NCBI GenBank assembly: GCA_015222555.1
Contig: JADFVM010000149.1
Location: 1 to 14,764, forward strand
DNA length: 14,764 nucleotides
Reading direction: 5' to 3'
Source of the DNA: Pseudomonadota bacterium
Lineage (GTDB): Bacteria > Desulfobacterota > JADFVX01
Shown one piece after another: positions 1-7,081 of this stretch (its first letter is position 1; each line of letters begins with the position of its first letter). Position numbers and translations under genes: made by a program. The notes beneath the pieces are model-generated. The model worked only from the letters and a program-made list of their open reading frames with translations. It was not told the origin of the DNA and ran no database searches.

Positions 1-88
1 GTCTTGTGCCCTGTGGGTATACTGAAAAGAGTCCAGTTTATCCGTGTTAAACAACTAACAACTAAACAAGAAAAAAGGAGAAAAAATC

Positions 89-301
89 ATGTCAGAACGA
101 CAAACAGGAACAGTCAAGTGGTTCGATGGTGGTAAAGGTTTCGGCTTCATTACCCCCGATGAAGGAAATACAGATCTTTTTGTACACTTCAGCGAGATCT
201 CAGGTGACGGCTTCAAAAGTTTGAATGAGGATGATCGTGTTGAGTTTTCACTGGGAGAAGGTAAAAAAGGCCCCCAAGCTCAGCAAGTCACCGTCATCTA
301 A
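89..301 (+). CDS. Cold-shock domain protein (CspA family)
   Basis: This is a 70-residue single-domain cold-shock protein, the usual length for the family. It is a small OB-fold protein that binds single-stranded RNA and DNA in the cytoplasm and acts as an RNA chaperone. Both nucleic-acid-binding motifs are visible: RNP1 as KGFGFI (about residues 16-21) and RNP2 as LFVHF (about 30-34), and the N-terminus has the typical GTVKWFD. A strong Shine-Dalgarno AAGGAG lies 8 nt before the ATG. A possible -10 box TATACT is at 18-23, but its -35 would fall outside the window, so the promoter is only tentative. The A-rich 5' leader would be about 58 nt, much shorter than the long thermosensor leader of E. 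coli cspA. The gene is monocistronic and closed by a clear terminator. Whether it is cold-induced or constitutive cannot be told from the sequence. Confidence 0.96.
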   Translation: MSERQTGTVKWFDGGKGFGFITPDEGNTDLFVHFSEISGDGFKSLNEDDRVEFSLGEGKKGPQAQQVTVI

Positions 302-313
302 ACATTTAAGAGG

Positions 314-352
314 GGTGGTGGCCAGCATTTGATGCGGTCATCACCTTTTTTT
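314..352 (+). terminator. Rho-independent terminator of the cold-shock gene
   Basis: The 10-bp outer stem GGTGGTGGCC (314-323) pairs with GGTCATCACC (336-345), with two G-U pairs. An inner stem GCAT/ATGC closes a 3-nt loop, and seven T residues follow (346-352). It begins 12 nt after the csp stop codon. Confidence 0.93.
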
Positions 353-558
353 CACCTTCCTCCGAAGTTTCAATAAATGATTTAATCTTTATCTGAATCC
401 TGTCCAAATTTGCCATAGAACTTCCTTTATGGCCAGCGCCTCAGCTTAAACGTTGAACCTGTATAGAAAGCTTTCTTTCAAACAGTAATTCTTATATTAT
501 TCAACTTTTGAAATTGTTCAGTTAACCAGCATCATCATTTATCAGTTAACCAGCAGCT
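353..558. other. Intergenic spacer between convergent csp and nitrilase genes
   Basis: This is AT-rich non-coding sequence between two 3' ends. I see no open reading frame of note. It contains a perfect 10-bp palindrome, GAAAGCTTTC, near 467-476 and, at its right end, the first unit of the tandem repeat described separately. No clear terminator for the minus-strand nitrilase gene is visible. Confidence 0.6.
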
Positions 559-566
559 TCATTTAA
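519..566. repeat. 24-bp tandem duplication at the 3' end of the nitrilase gene
   Basis: Two adjacent 24-bp units, each beginning CAGTTAACCAGCA, lie at 519-542 and 543-566 and differ at only a few positions. The second unit covers the stop codon and last residues of the minus-strand nitrilase gene, so the first unit looks like a duplicated gene end. GTTAAC inside each unit is palindromic, but I see no longer stem. Confidence 0.8.
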
Positions 567-1365
567 TTGATATATGCTCCAAACAGGGGATCCCTTTTCT
601 GATCTCATCCTGAAAAGATAAATCAACTTCTGCCGCAATAACAGTCTCCTTGTCCTCTGCTCTGGCCAATATTTTCCCCCAGGGATCAATGATCATAGCG
701 TTGCCATAGGTTTTTCTCTTTTCGCCATGCCTTCCAAATTGGGCGGGAGCAATGACATAGCACTGGTTTTCTATTGCCCTTGCCCTTAAAAGTATCTCCC
801 AGTGAGCCTGTCCCGTTTTGACGGTAAAGGCGGAGGGGACGAAGATAAGTCGTGCACCCATTCTAACCAGTTCACGATAGAGTTCGGGGAAACGAAGATC
901 ATAACAGATAGAAAGTCCTATTTTACCAAAGGGCGTATCGGTACAGACCGGCGTTGATCCCTTTTTGATAAATCGTGACTCCTGATGGCTTTCACCACCT
1001 TTAATATCTACATCAAAAAGATGTATTTTGTCATAGCGGGCAGCAATTTCTCCTTTGTTGCTGATGAGAAGAGAACTGTTATATGATTTATTATTGTCGG
1101 CCTTGATCGCAATAGAGCCACCAAGAAGCCAGACATTATGTTTTGTAGCAAAAGATTGTAAAAACCGGATGGATTCCCCGTCTTCCATGCTTTCCGCAGC
1201 AAGCAACTTTTCAGATTCGCTTCCCATGAAGGAGAAATTTTCAGGCAGGGACAACAGGGTGGCACCCTCATTTACACCTGTCAATAACAGCTTCTCGGCT
1301 TTATTCAAATTATTCTGCTTGTCATTGCCAGAGGTCATCTGGACAGCAGCAACTTTGAAAGACAT
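559..1365 (-). CDS. Carbon-nitrogen hydrolase, Nit1/Nit2-like amidase
   Basis: This 268-residue cytoplasmic amidase belongs to the nitrilase superfamily. All three catalytic positions are visible: Glu42 in LPENFSF, Lys113 in YDKIHLFDVD, and Cys154 in SICYDLRFPELYR. Relatives of this length hydrolyse the amide of deaminated glutathione (Nit1) or omega-amido acids such as alpha-ketoglutaramate (Nit2). The segment GRHGEKRKTYGNAMIIDPWG (211-230) resembles Nit1-type proteins more, which points to a metabolite-repair role removing deaminated glutathione, but substrate assignment within this family is unreliable from sequence alone. The start is well supported: AAGGAG lies 6 nt upstream of the ATG. 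The gene is transcribed divergently from hflX, with about 120 bp between them. No signal peptide or membrane segment is present, and the length is normal for the family. Confidence 0.93.
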   Translation of the reverse strand: MSFKVAAVQMTSGNDKQNNLNKAEKLLLTGVNEGATLLSLPENFSFMGSESEKLLAAESMEDGESIRFLQSFATKHNVWLLGGSIAIKADNNKSYNSSLLISNKGEIAARYDKIHLFDVDIKGGESHQESRFIKKGSTPVCTDTPFGKIGLSICYDLRFPELYRELVRMGARLIFVPSAFTVKTGQAHWEILLRARAIENQCYVIAPAQFGRHGEKRKTYGNAMIIDPWGKILARAEDKETVIAAEVDLSFQDEIRKGIPCLEHISIK

Positions 1366-1440
1366 ATTGACTCCTTAATCTTAAAATGGAAGTATACCTC
1401 ATTATCTTATAGTGGCGAAGCAGGAAATAGAATATGCCCC

Positions 1441-1469
1441 TTGATTATTTTTTTTTCGCTCTGTAAAAT
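1441..1469 (+). promoter_or_regulatory. Predicted sigma70-type promoter of hflX
   Basis: TTGATT (1441-1446) and TAAAAT (1464-1469) are separated by 17 nt. Transcription would start near 1476, immediately before the Shine-Dalgarno sequence GAGAGG (1477-1482). This leaves a very short leader and supports translation starting near 1488 rather than at the TTG at 1596. Confidence 0.55.
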
Positions 1470-1487
1470 CAGATTAGAGAGGTAACT

Positions 1488-3143
1488 ATCAGAAAGATAA
1501 TCGGAAATACAGCAGGCCTTAAAGCCGGCCAGGTTGATGCCCTTGAACGGATATATCGTCGGCGTCTGCCTGTTGAGTCAACCCTCACGCCTGAGTTGGC
1601 CCGCTATATGACAGAAATCTCCCTCGAAATCGGGCGGCAGATCGGTATTCTTGTAAACCGCCAGGGTAAGATTATTCATGTCATGGTGGGCACTCACCAG
1701 GAAATCGTCATTCCTGACCTCAGTAAATATAGAACGGGATCCGGAAGATTATGCGGACTCCGGTGTATCCACACTCACTTGAAGGGAGAGCCCCTGTCTA
1801 AGGACGACCTGACTGACCTCGCCCTTCTCAGGCTTGACCTCATGGCGGCAATTGAAGTAAAGAACGACGGCCTTCCCGGCCCTGTCTTCATGGCCCACCT
1901 TTTACCGGAAAATAAGGAGGATAAACGCTGGGAGATTTTAAAACCCTCTTCTCCTCAGGAAATAGCCCTTCCCTTTTTAAGTTTTATTACCTCCCTGGAA
2001 GATGAAATCGGGAAAAAGATTGCCTCCGCCCACAAAGCCGCGCGCAGCGGCAGGTGCATTCTTGTCAGTGTTACTAATCAACGCAAATCTGAAGCTGAAA
2101 CATCGATGATGGAGCTTCGCGAGTTGGCCATCTCGGCAGGGACTGAGGTTGTCGATGAAATCATTCAATATCCCAAACAGATAAACCCAAAGTATTTGAT
2201 GGGTAAGGGTAAATTAAAGGATCTGCTCATCCAGGTCCTTCAGCATGGCGTGGACCTCATCATCTTTGATCAGAACCTTTCTCCCGGTCAGGTGAAGTCG
2301 ATAACAGAAGTGACAGACCTCAAGGTAATGGACAGAACCCAGCTCATACTGGATATTTTTGCACAGCGTGCGCACAGTCGTGAGGGTCGGGTAAAGGTTG
2401 AGCTGGCGCAGCTGCTCTATATCAAGCCGAGGCTGATGGCCAAGGACGATGCCCTTTCCAGGCTGACTGGGGGCATTGGTGGCAGAGGCCCGGGCGAGAC
2501 AAAACTTGAGGTTGACCGAAGAAGGATTAATGACAGGATTACAGCACTGAAAAAAGAACTGAAAGAGTTGAGCCGTGGAAGAAGTCTTAGAAAATACAGA
2601 CGGCTTAAGAGCGGGCTGCCTCTCGTCTCTATTGTGGGCTATACCAATGCAGGTAAATCAACACTGTTTAACGCCCTCACCGGTAGTGATGTCCTGGAAG
2701 AGGATCGACTCTTCGCTACACTGGATACAACGAGCAGGCGCTTGTGGATGGGGGAAGGCATGGAGGTTATTTTCAGTGATACCGTTGGATTCATAAGGGA
2801 CCTGCCAAAAGATCTGGTGGATGCATTTAAGTCCACATTAGATGAACTGCTCGATTCCTCATTGCTTCTCCATGTGGTAGATATTACAGACCCTAACAGT
2901 ACTCAGCGCATGGAAGCCGTAGACAATGTGCTCTATGAAATAGGCGCGGGAGATATTCCCCGCTGCGTTGTTGTTAACAAAATCGATGCCGTCACATCGG
3001 AAGAGCTCGCAATGGGTATGGCCCTTATTAAAGGAGTGCCTCTTTCTGCGAAGAATAAAAAGGGTCTTTCCGAGCTGTCTGATGAAATCAGGTCCATTCT
3101 TTGGGGCGGTAAACCTGCCTCTGCTGAGGGGGCGCCTTGGTGA
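1488..3143 (+). CDS. hflX: Ribosome-associated GTPase HflX, probable AUC start
   Basis: HflX is a cytoplasmic GTPase that binds 50S subunits and splits stalled or stressed ribosomes. The GTPase motifs are complete. Counting from the TTG at 1596, they are: G1 GYTNAGKST (348-356), the switch I region FATLDTT (373-379), G3 DTVGF (395-399), G4 NKID (461-464) and G5 SAK (484-486). The HflX-specific glycine-rich linker LTGGIGGRGPGETKLE lies at 290-305. The first canonical start in frame is TTG 1596 (515 residues), but it has no good ribosome-binding site. The frame stays open back to 1467 and encodes a typical start of the long HflX form, RKIIGNTAGLK then ALERIYRRR. No ATG, GTG or TTG exists there. 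AUC 1488 follows GAGAGG by 5 nt and would give about 551 residues, so I place the start there. A conservative annotation would be 1596-3143. The gene is followed by a 4-nt overlap with the ABC ATPase gene. Confidence 0.93.
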   Translation: MRKIIGNTAGLKAGQVDALERIYRRRLPVESTLTPELARYMTEISLEIGRQIGILVNRQGKIIHVMVGTHQEIVIPDLSKYRTGSGRLCGLRCIHTHLKGEPLSKDDLTDLALLRLDLMAAIEVKNDGLPGPVFMAHLLPENKEDKRWEILKPSSPQEIALPFLSFITSLEDEIGKKIASAHKAARSGRCILVSVTNQRKSEAETSMMELRELAISAGTEVVDEIIQYPKQINPKYLMGKGKLKDLLIQVLQHGVDLIIFDQNLSPGQVKSITEVTDLKVMDRTQLILDIFAQRAHSREGRVKVELAQLLYIKPRLMAKDDALSRLTGGIGGRGPGETKLEVDRRRINDRITALKKELKELSRGRSLRKYRRLKSGLPLVSIVGYTNAGKSTLFNALTGSDVLEEDRLFATLDTTSRRLWMGEGMEVIFSDTVGFIRDLPKDLVDAFKSTLDELLDSSLLLHVVDITDPNSTQRMEAVDNVLYEIGAGDIPRCVVVNKIDAVTSEELAMGMALIKGVPLSAKNKKGLSELSDEIRSILWGGKPASAEGAPW

Positions 3144-3967
3144 GTAACACCGTCATAGATCTCAAAAATGTTCGCCATAGCTATAATTTGGGGACGCCTA
3201 TTGCCAGGGAAGTTCTTAGCTCGGTTAATATTCAGATTTCAAGGGGAGAATCTGTTGGTATTATCGGTGTCCCGGGCTCAGGCAAGACGACACTGGCCAT
3301 GTTGATGGCGGGTCTTGAGAAACCCACTTCAGGTTCTCTAAAGACGCCCGGCCTGGGTGTCGGAAAGGTTGGCCTTGTATTCCAGTTTCCTGAACATCAG
3401 ATTTTTGGAAAGACTGTTTTTGATGATATTACCTACCCCTTAAGAGAAGTGTTGGATCTCCCCTCGGAAGAGATAGAAACTATCTATAATGATGCATGTA
3501 AAAAAGTTGACCTCAACGCCGACCTGGTGAGAGAGATAAAGCCCCTTGAAATGAGTGGTGGTGAGCGAAGAAGAGTTGCTATCGCAGGTATCCTGGTTAT
3601 GAATCCCGAGGTTTTGATATTTGATGAGCCCACAGCCGGCCTGGATCAGGATGGACAAGATATTATACTTGATGAAATTGGACGACTTTCGACGGAGGGA
3701 AAAACTATTATTATCATATCTCATGATATGGGAAATCTCCTTTATAATACGAAGAGATTTATTCTTATCGAGGAAGGCATGGTCGCGGACGACGGGCCTG
3801 TGAGAGAAGTTCTTCAAAAATTGTCTGAAAGAGAAGATAAACTTAGCATGCTTCCTTTTATAACGGAGCTTATGGTTAAGTTAAATGAGAAAGGCTTAAA
3901 CGTGCGGAGAGATATTTTTGATCCAGAGGAAGCCTTTAGCGAGATTATGAAGGCGCTAAAAGTGTAG
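3140..3967 (+). CDS. ABC transporter ATP-binding protein, ECF/CbiO type
   Basis: This is a single ATPase subunit of about 275 residues, close to energy-coupling-factor (EcfA/CbiO) ATPases of vitamin or metal-ion importers. Numbering from TTG 3137, the motifs are Walker A PGSGKTT (about 46-52), the Q-loop QFPEHQIFGKTVFDDI (about 83-98), signature SGGERRRVAI (about 140-149), Walker B VLIFDEPTAGLD (about 159-170) and the H-loop SHD (about 195-197). I prefer GTG 3140, whose GTGA overlaps the hflX stop codon; GAGGGGG lies about 8 nt upstream, and TTG 3137 is the alternative. Neither a membrane T component nor a substrate-binding S component follows, so its partners must be encoded elsewhere. The 4-nt overlap implies translational coupling to hflX. 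The substrate cannot be named. Confidence 0.92.
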   Translation: MSNTVIDLKNVRHSYNLGTPIAREVLSSVNIQISRGESVGIIGVPGSGKTTLAMLMAGLEKPTSGSLKTPGLGVGKVGLVFQFPEHQIFGKTVFDDITYPLREVLDLPSEEIETIYNDACKKVDLNADLVREIKPLEMSGGERRRVAIAGILVMNPEVLIFDEPTAGLDQDGQDIILDEIGRLSTEGKTIIIISHDMGNLLYNTKRFILIEEGMVADDGPVREVLQKLSEREDKLSMLPFITELMVKLNEKGLNVRRDIFDPEEAFSEIMKALKV

Positions 3968-4023
3968 CTCAGAAAATGAAACAATTGCACCGTAACGCCC
4001 TTCCTGGCTTTTGCCCGGCCGGG

Positions 4024-4131
4024 CTGCTCGACAGAGTGTCAACTAAGCCTGCGCGGCCCTCGGTCGTAAAAACCAGGCATGACGCACCTTTTATCCACCT
4101 CGCTACGAGTCTTGGTGAGAAATGCGGGCTA
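4024..4131 (-). repeat. Degenerate copy of the inverted-repeat (MITE-like) element
   Basis: Read on the minus strand, this matches the element at 11768-11950 in the same order. The terminal repeat on the + strand, gtgagaaatgcgggcta (4115-4131), matches 16 of 17 bases of the other copy's end. A spacer of 40 nt (39 in the other copy) follows, then a 51-bp core (4024-4074) that matches 44 of 51 bases by eye. A small hairpin CTCG-CTA-CGAG (4099-4109) sits where the other copy has a longer stem. The opposite end is not recognisable: where it should fall, near 3950, lies the 3' end of the ABC ATPase gene. The 12-bp palindrome GCCCGGCCGGGC (4013-4024) abuts the core. The copy lies just upstream of the ACIII promoter, and the 69-codon open frame across it looks spurious. 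Confidence 0.72.
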
Positions 4132-4168
4132 GAACAAATTTGCCATATATTTTTGTATGTATTTTTTC

Positions 4169-4197
4169 TTGACAAGCTATTTTAATTGTTTTACTAT
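4169..4197 (+). promoter_or_regulatory. Predicted sigma70-type promoter of the ACIII operon
   Basis: A perfect -35 TTGACA (4169-4174) and a good -10 TACTAT (4192-4197) are separated by the optimal 17 nt. Transcription would start near 4204, giving a leader of about 80 nt before actA. The leader contains the palindrome CGGATCCG. The match to the consensus suggests substantial basal expression without an activator. Confidence 0.75.
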
Positions 4198-4284
4198 CGC
4201 CGCATTGTACAAGTATCGCCAGTAAATTCAATCGTGTTTTAACCTCTTCTAACAGGCGGATCCGTTTACGGCAAGCATATACTT

Positions 4285-4806
4285 ATGATTCTGAAAAGCT
4301 TTGCGCTATACATTATTATAGGCATTACAGGCATAATAACTTTCATTATAGGTTATTCAATAAACGACTACTACTCCACCGACAGAACTCCTGTCCAGCC
4401 AATCGAGTTCAGCCATCAGATACATGCCGGTACAAACGAGATACCGTGTAAGTACTGTCACATATACACAGAAAGATCCAGACATGCCGGTGTCCCCAGT
4501 GTTCAAAGATGCATGGGCTGCCATTCAATTATTAAAACCGAGTCGCCGTTGATAGAGAAGCTGACATCCTACTGGGAGACTAAAGAACCTATCCCCTGGG
4601 TGAAGGTTCATAATCTTCCGGATTACGTATACTTTCCACATAAACGACATATAAGGGCTGGCCTGGATTGCAAGTTGTGTCACGGCGATATCGCTTCAAT
4701 GGACAGGGTTACGCGCGTATCTTCATTGCAAATGGGATGGTGTCTTAACTGTCATACTCAAAGGGGCGTAAAAAATGGCCGCGACTGTTGGACGTGCCAT
4801 CAATAA
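4285..4806 (+). CDS. actA: Pentahaem c-type cytochrome, ACIII subunit ActA
   Basis: This 173-residue protein has an N-terminal membrane segment (about residues 6-25) that would anchor it on the periplasmic side. It carries five CxxCH haem-binding motifs: CKYCH (55-59), CMGCH (76-80), CKLCH (129-133), CLNCH (153-157) and CWTCH (168-172). Five haems and one membrane anchor match ActA of alternative complex III, which passes electrons out of the Fe-S subunit. Histidines in FSHQIH (about 42-47) and FPHKRH (117-122) are candidate distal ligands, as in class III and c7 cytochromes. The ATG at 4285 is the only start giving the full anchor; its ribosome-binding site is weak. It is the first gene of the operon, and its stop is 10 nt from actB1. 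QrcA of the related Qrc complex is an alternative, but the downstream ActD, ActE and ActF genes favour ACIII. Confidence 0.92.
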   Translation: MILKSFALYIIIGITGIITFIIGYSINDYYSTDRTPVQPIEFSHQIHAGTNEIPCKYCHIYTERSRHAGVPSVQRCMGCHSIIKTESPLIEKLTSYWETKEPIPWVKVHNLPDYVYFPHKRHIRAGLDCKLCHGDIASMDRVTRVSSLQMGWCLNCHTQRGVKNGRDCWTCHQ

Positions 4807-4816
4807 GGACTGAGAA

Positions 4817-7081
4817 ATGAAACGGAGAAACTTCCTTAAAATCATAGGTGCAGGTGGGGTCGGCTCAGGCCTTGGATACCTTTTCGGAAAGGCAAACAAG
4901 CCACCTACATCGGAACTGATCCCTTACCTTATCCCCCCGGAGGATATTGTCCCGGGTGTAGCCAGCTGGTACTCAAGTCTCTGTACACAATGCAATGCCG
5001 GCTGCGGCATCATTGTCAAGACCATGGAAGGGCGGGCAAAGAAGATAGAAGGCAACCCGCTCCATCCCGTCAGTAAAGGGAAGGTCTGCAGCAGGGGGCA
5101 GGCCAGTCTTCAGGCGCTGTATAATCCGGACAGGATAAAGAGTCCCCTTAAACGCACGGGGGACAGAGGAAAAGGCAGTTATGAGGAGATCTCCTGGGAT
5201 GAAGCAATTTCAATACTGTCCAGGAACCTGATAGCGCTTGGCGAAAAGGATGAGAACGACAGGCTTCATTTCCTGACATCCCTGACGCGGGGCAGCCTTA
5301 ACAGACTGATAAATGACTTCATGACGTCCTATGGTTCACCTAATCACCTTCAGTATGAGCTTATTCAGAATAAAAATCTCCTTTTTGCAAATAACGCCTC
5401 CATGGGTATTCAAACTATCCCTCACTATGACATAGCAAATACAAAATACCTTCTCTCCTTCGGGGCAGATTTTGCGTCAACCTGGCTTTCTCCCGTTAAT
5501 TACAGCTCTGCATACGGCCAGATGCGTCAGGGTGAAGACGGGATTCGCGGCAGGCTCATTCAGGTTGAACCCAGGCTTTCTCTCACGGGCGCCAATGCAG
5601 ATGAATGGGTGCCGGCCAAACCTGGTACGGAGTCAATCCTGGCACTCGCCATAGCGCATCTGATCGTTAAAGAAGGACACTACAAGGGGGCGGATGGCGC
5701 CGCATGGAAAGCACTTCTCAGCGAATACAGCCCGAAGAGAGCCGCATCGATTACAGATATAGCTGAAGAACGGATCCATCACCTTGCCAAGGATTTTGTC
5801 AAGACCCGTCCGAGTCTTGCCATCGGCGGAGAGAGTCTGGCAAGGTATGAAAACGGAGTGTCAGGCCTCGTGGCCGTCAATATACTTAACCACCTTGCCG
5901 GGAACATCGGGAAAAAAGGCGGTGTGATCCCAAATACCGCAGAGCCGTTAACAGGGAAGAGCACCCTCGAATCCAAAAACAGTATAGCATCCCTTGCACA
6001 AGCGGCGTCGGATTCAAAGATCAAGACCCTTCTCGTCTACAACACAAATCCTGTCTTTACCACTCCAAATGCGATGAAGATGAAGGAGAGCCTACAGAAG
6101 ATTCCGTTCATCGCCAGCTTTTCCAGCTTCATGGATGAAACCACAGCAATGGCGGACCTCATTCTCCCCGTGCACACATCCCTCGAAGACTGGGGAGATG
6201 ACTTTGCCGAGCCAGCCGTTGGATACCCCGTGGCCACGATCATGCAGCCGGCGGTAAGCCCCACCCTCAACACCATGGGGATCGGGGATATAATCCTCTC
6301 CCTCGCCAAAGGTGTAGGAGGCAAGGTCAAGGACAAGTTGCCGTGGAACGGCTTCAGTGATTATCTGAAGGACGCATGGAAAGACAGCTACAGCAAGAAC
6401 AAGGCAATGTCAGCCAGCGCCCTCACCTTCGATGGGTTCTGGAACGAGCTTCTGGCCAGGGGAGGCTGGTGGCCTTCCGAGCGGGCTAACGGGAAGGCTG
6501 TCGCCGTATCTCCGAATGCTGTTGAGTCGCATATATCAAAAACACCTTCTCACTTTGAGGGTAATGAAAGTGAGTATCCGCTATATCTTACAACCTATCC
6601 ACATTCGCATTATCTTGACGGAAGGGGCGCCAATCTTCCATGGCTTCAGGAAATGCCTGATCCTATGACATCTGTTGTGTGGGGCAGCTGGATCGAGGTG
6701 AATCCGAAGACAGCCGCCAAAATGGGGATAAAGGAAGGCGACACGGTTACCGTAGAATCTCCCTATGGCAAGATCAAGGCCCATGCCTACCTGGCCCCGG
6801 GCATCCGGCCTGACACGGTCAGCATGCCTATCGGTCAGGGACACGCTTCCTACGGACGGTACGCAAAAGACCGTGGTTCAAATCCGATAGAGATACTTCC
6901 CTTTAAAAAAGATGCTAATACTTTGGAACTTGCCCTGAATTCCACGCGGGTTCGTCTCTCGCGTACAGCCTCATCAGATAAAATGGTGAAGATAGAAGGC
7001 TCCACCAGGGAGCTGGGAAGAAATATAGTCCAGACGATATCCCCCGATAAGTTTAATAAAATGAATAAGGAGACCGCATAG
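4817..7081 (+). CDS. actB1: Molybdopterin-oxidoreductase-like subunit, ActB1
   Basis: This 754-residue protein of the DMSO-reductase (CISM) fold corresponds to the first half of ActB. The N-terminus carries a twin-arginine signal (KRRNFLK, then a glycine-rich hydrophobic stretch to about residue 24), so it is exported folded to the periplasmic face. A four-cysteine motif C56-x2-C59-x3-C63-x27-C91 could bind a [4Fe-4S] cluster. The central oxidoreductase domain follows (about 110-520), and a C-terminal dinucleotide-binding-type domain begins near the LTTYPHSHYLDGRG stretch (about 590-700). In the GSPN segment starting at Gly173, the position where PsrA/PhsA-type enzymes have the Mo-ligating Cys appears to be Gln184, so Mo chemistry is doubtful, as in known ActB and QrcB. 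AAGGA lies 7 nt before the ATG. The stop codon directly abuts the GTG of the next gene. Confidence 0.93.
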   Translation: MKRRNFLKIIGAGGVGSGLGYLFGKANKPPTSELIPYLIPPEDIVPGVASWYSSLCTQCNAGCGIIVKTMEGRAKKIEGNPLHPVSKGKVCSRGQASLQALYNPDRIKSPLKRTGDRGKGSYEEISWDEAISILSRNLIALGEKDENDRLHFLTSLTRGSLNRLINDFMTSYGSPNHLQYELIQNKNLLFANNASMGIQTIPHYDIANTKYLLSFGADFASTWLSPVNYSSAYGQMRQGEDGIRGRLIQVEPRLSLTGANADEWVPAKPGTESILALAIAHLIVKEGHYKGADGAAWKALLSEYSPKRAASITDIAEERIHHLAKDFVKTRPSLAIGGESLARYENGVSGLVAVNILNHLAGNIGKKGGVIPNTAEPLTGKSTLESKNSIASLAQAASDSKIKTLLVYNTNPVFTTPNAMKMKESLQKIPFIASFSSFMDETTAMADLILPVHTSLEDWGDDFAEPAVGYPVATIMQPAVSPTLNTMGIGDIILSLAKGVGGKVKDKLPWNGFSDYLKDAWKDSYSKNKAMSASALTFDGFWNELLARGGWWPSERANGKAVAVSPNAVESHISKTPSHFEGNESEYPLYLTTYPHSHYLDGRGANLPWLQEMPDPMTSVVWGSWIEVNPKTAAKMGIKEGDTVTVESPYGKIKAHAYLAPGIRPDTVSMPIGQGHASYGRYAKDRGSNPIEILPFKKDANTLELALNSTRVRLSRTASSDKMVKIEGSTRELGRNIVQTISPDKFNKMNKETA

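Noticed and set aside
1596..1598. TTG as the true hflX start
   Set aside because: It has no good ribosome-binding site, and it would discard a conserved N-terminal segment and leave a leader of about 120 nt after a promoter placed for a start near 1488. It is retained only as the conservative alternative.
3976..4185. 69-codon open frame downstream of the ABC ATPase (and a 68-codon frame opposite)
   Set aside because: It covers the degenerate repeat element and palindromes, has no family features, and would run into the ACIII promoter.
6866..6885. A tRNA T-arm-like stretch (GGTTCAAATCC)
   Set aside because: It lies within actB1 coding sequence, and no acceptor, D or anticodon stems can be placed around it.
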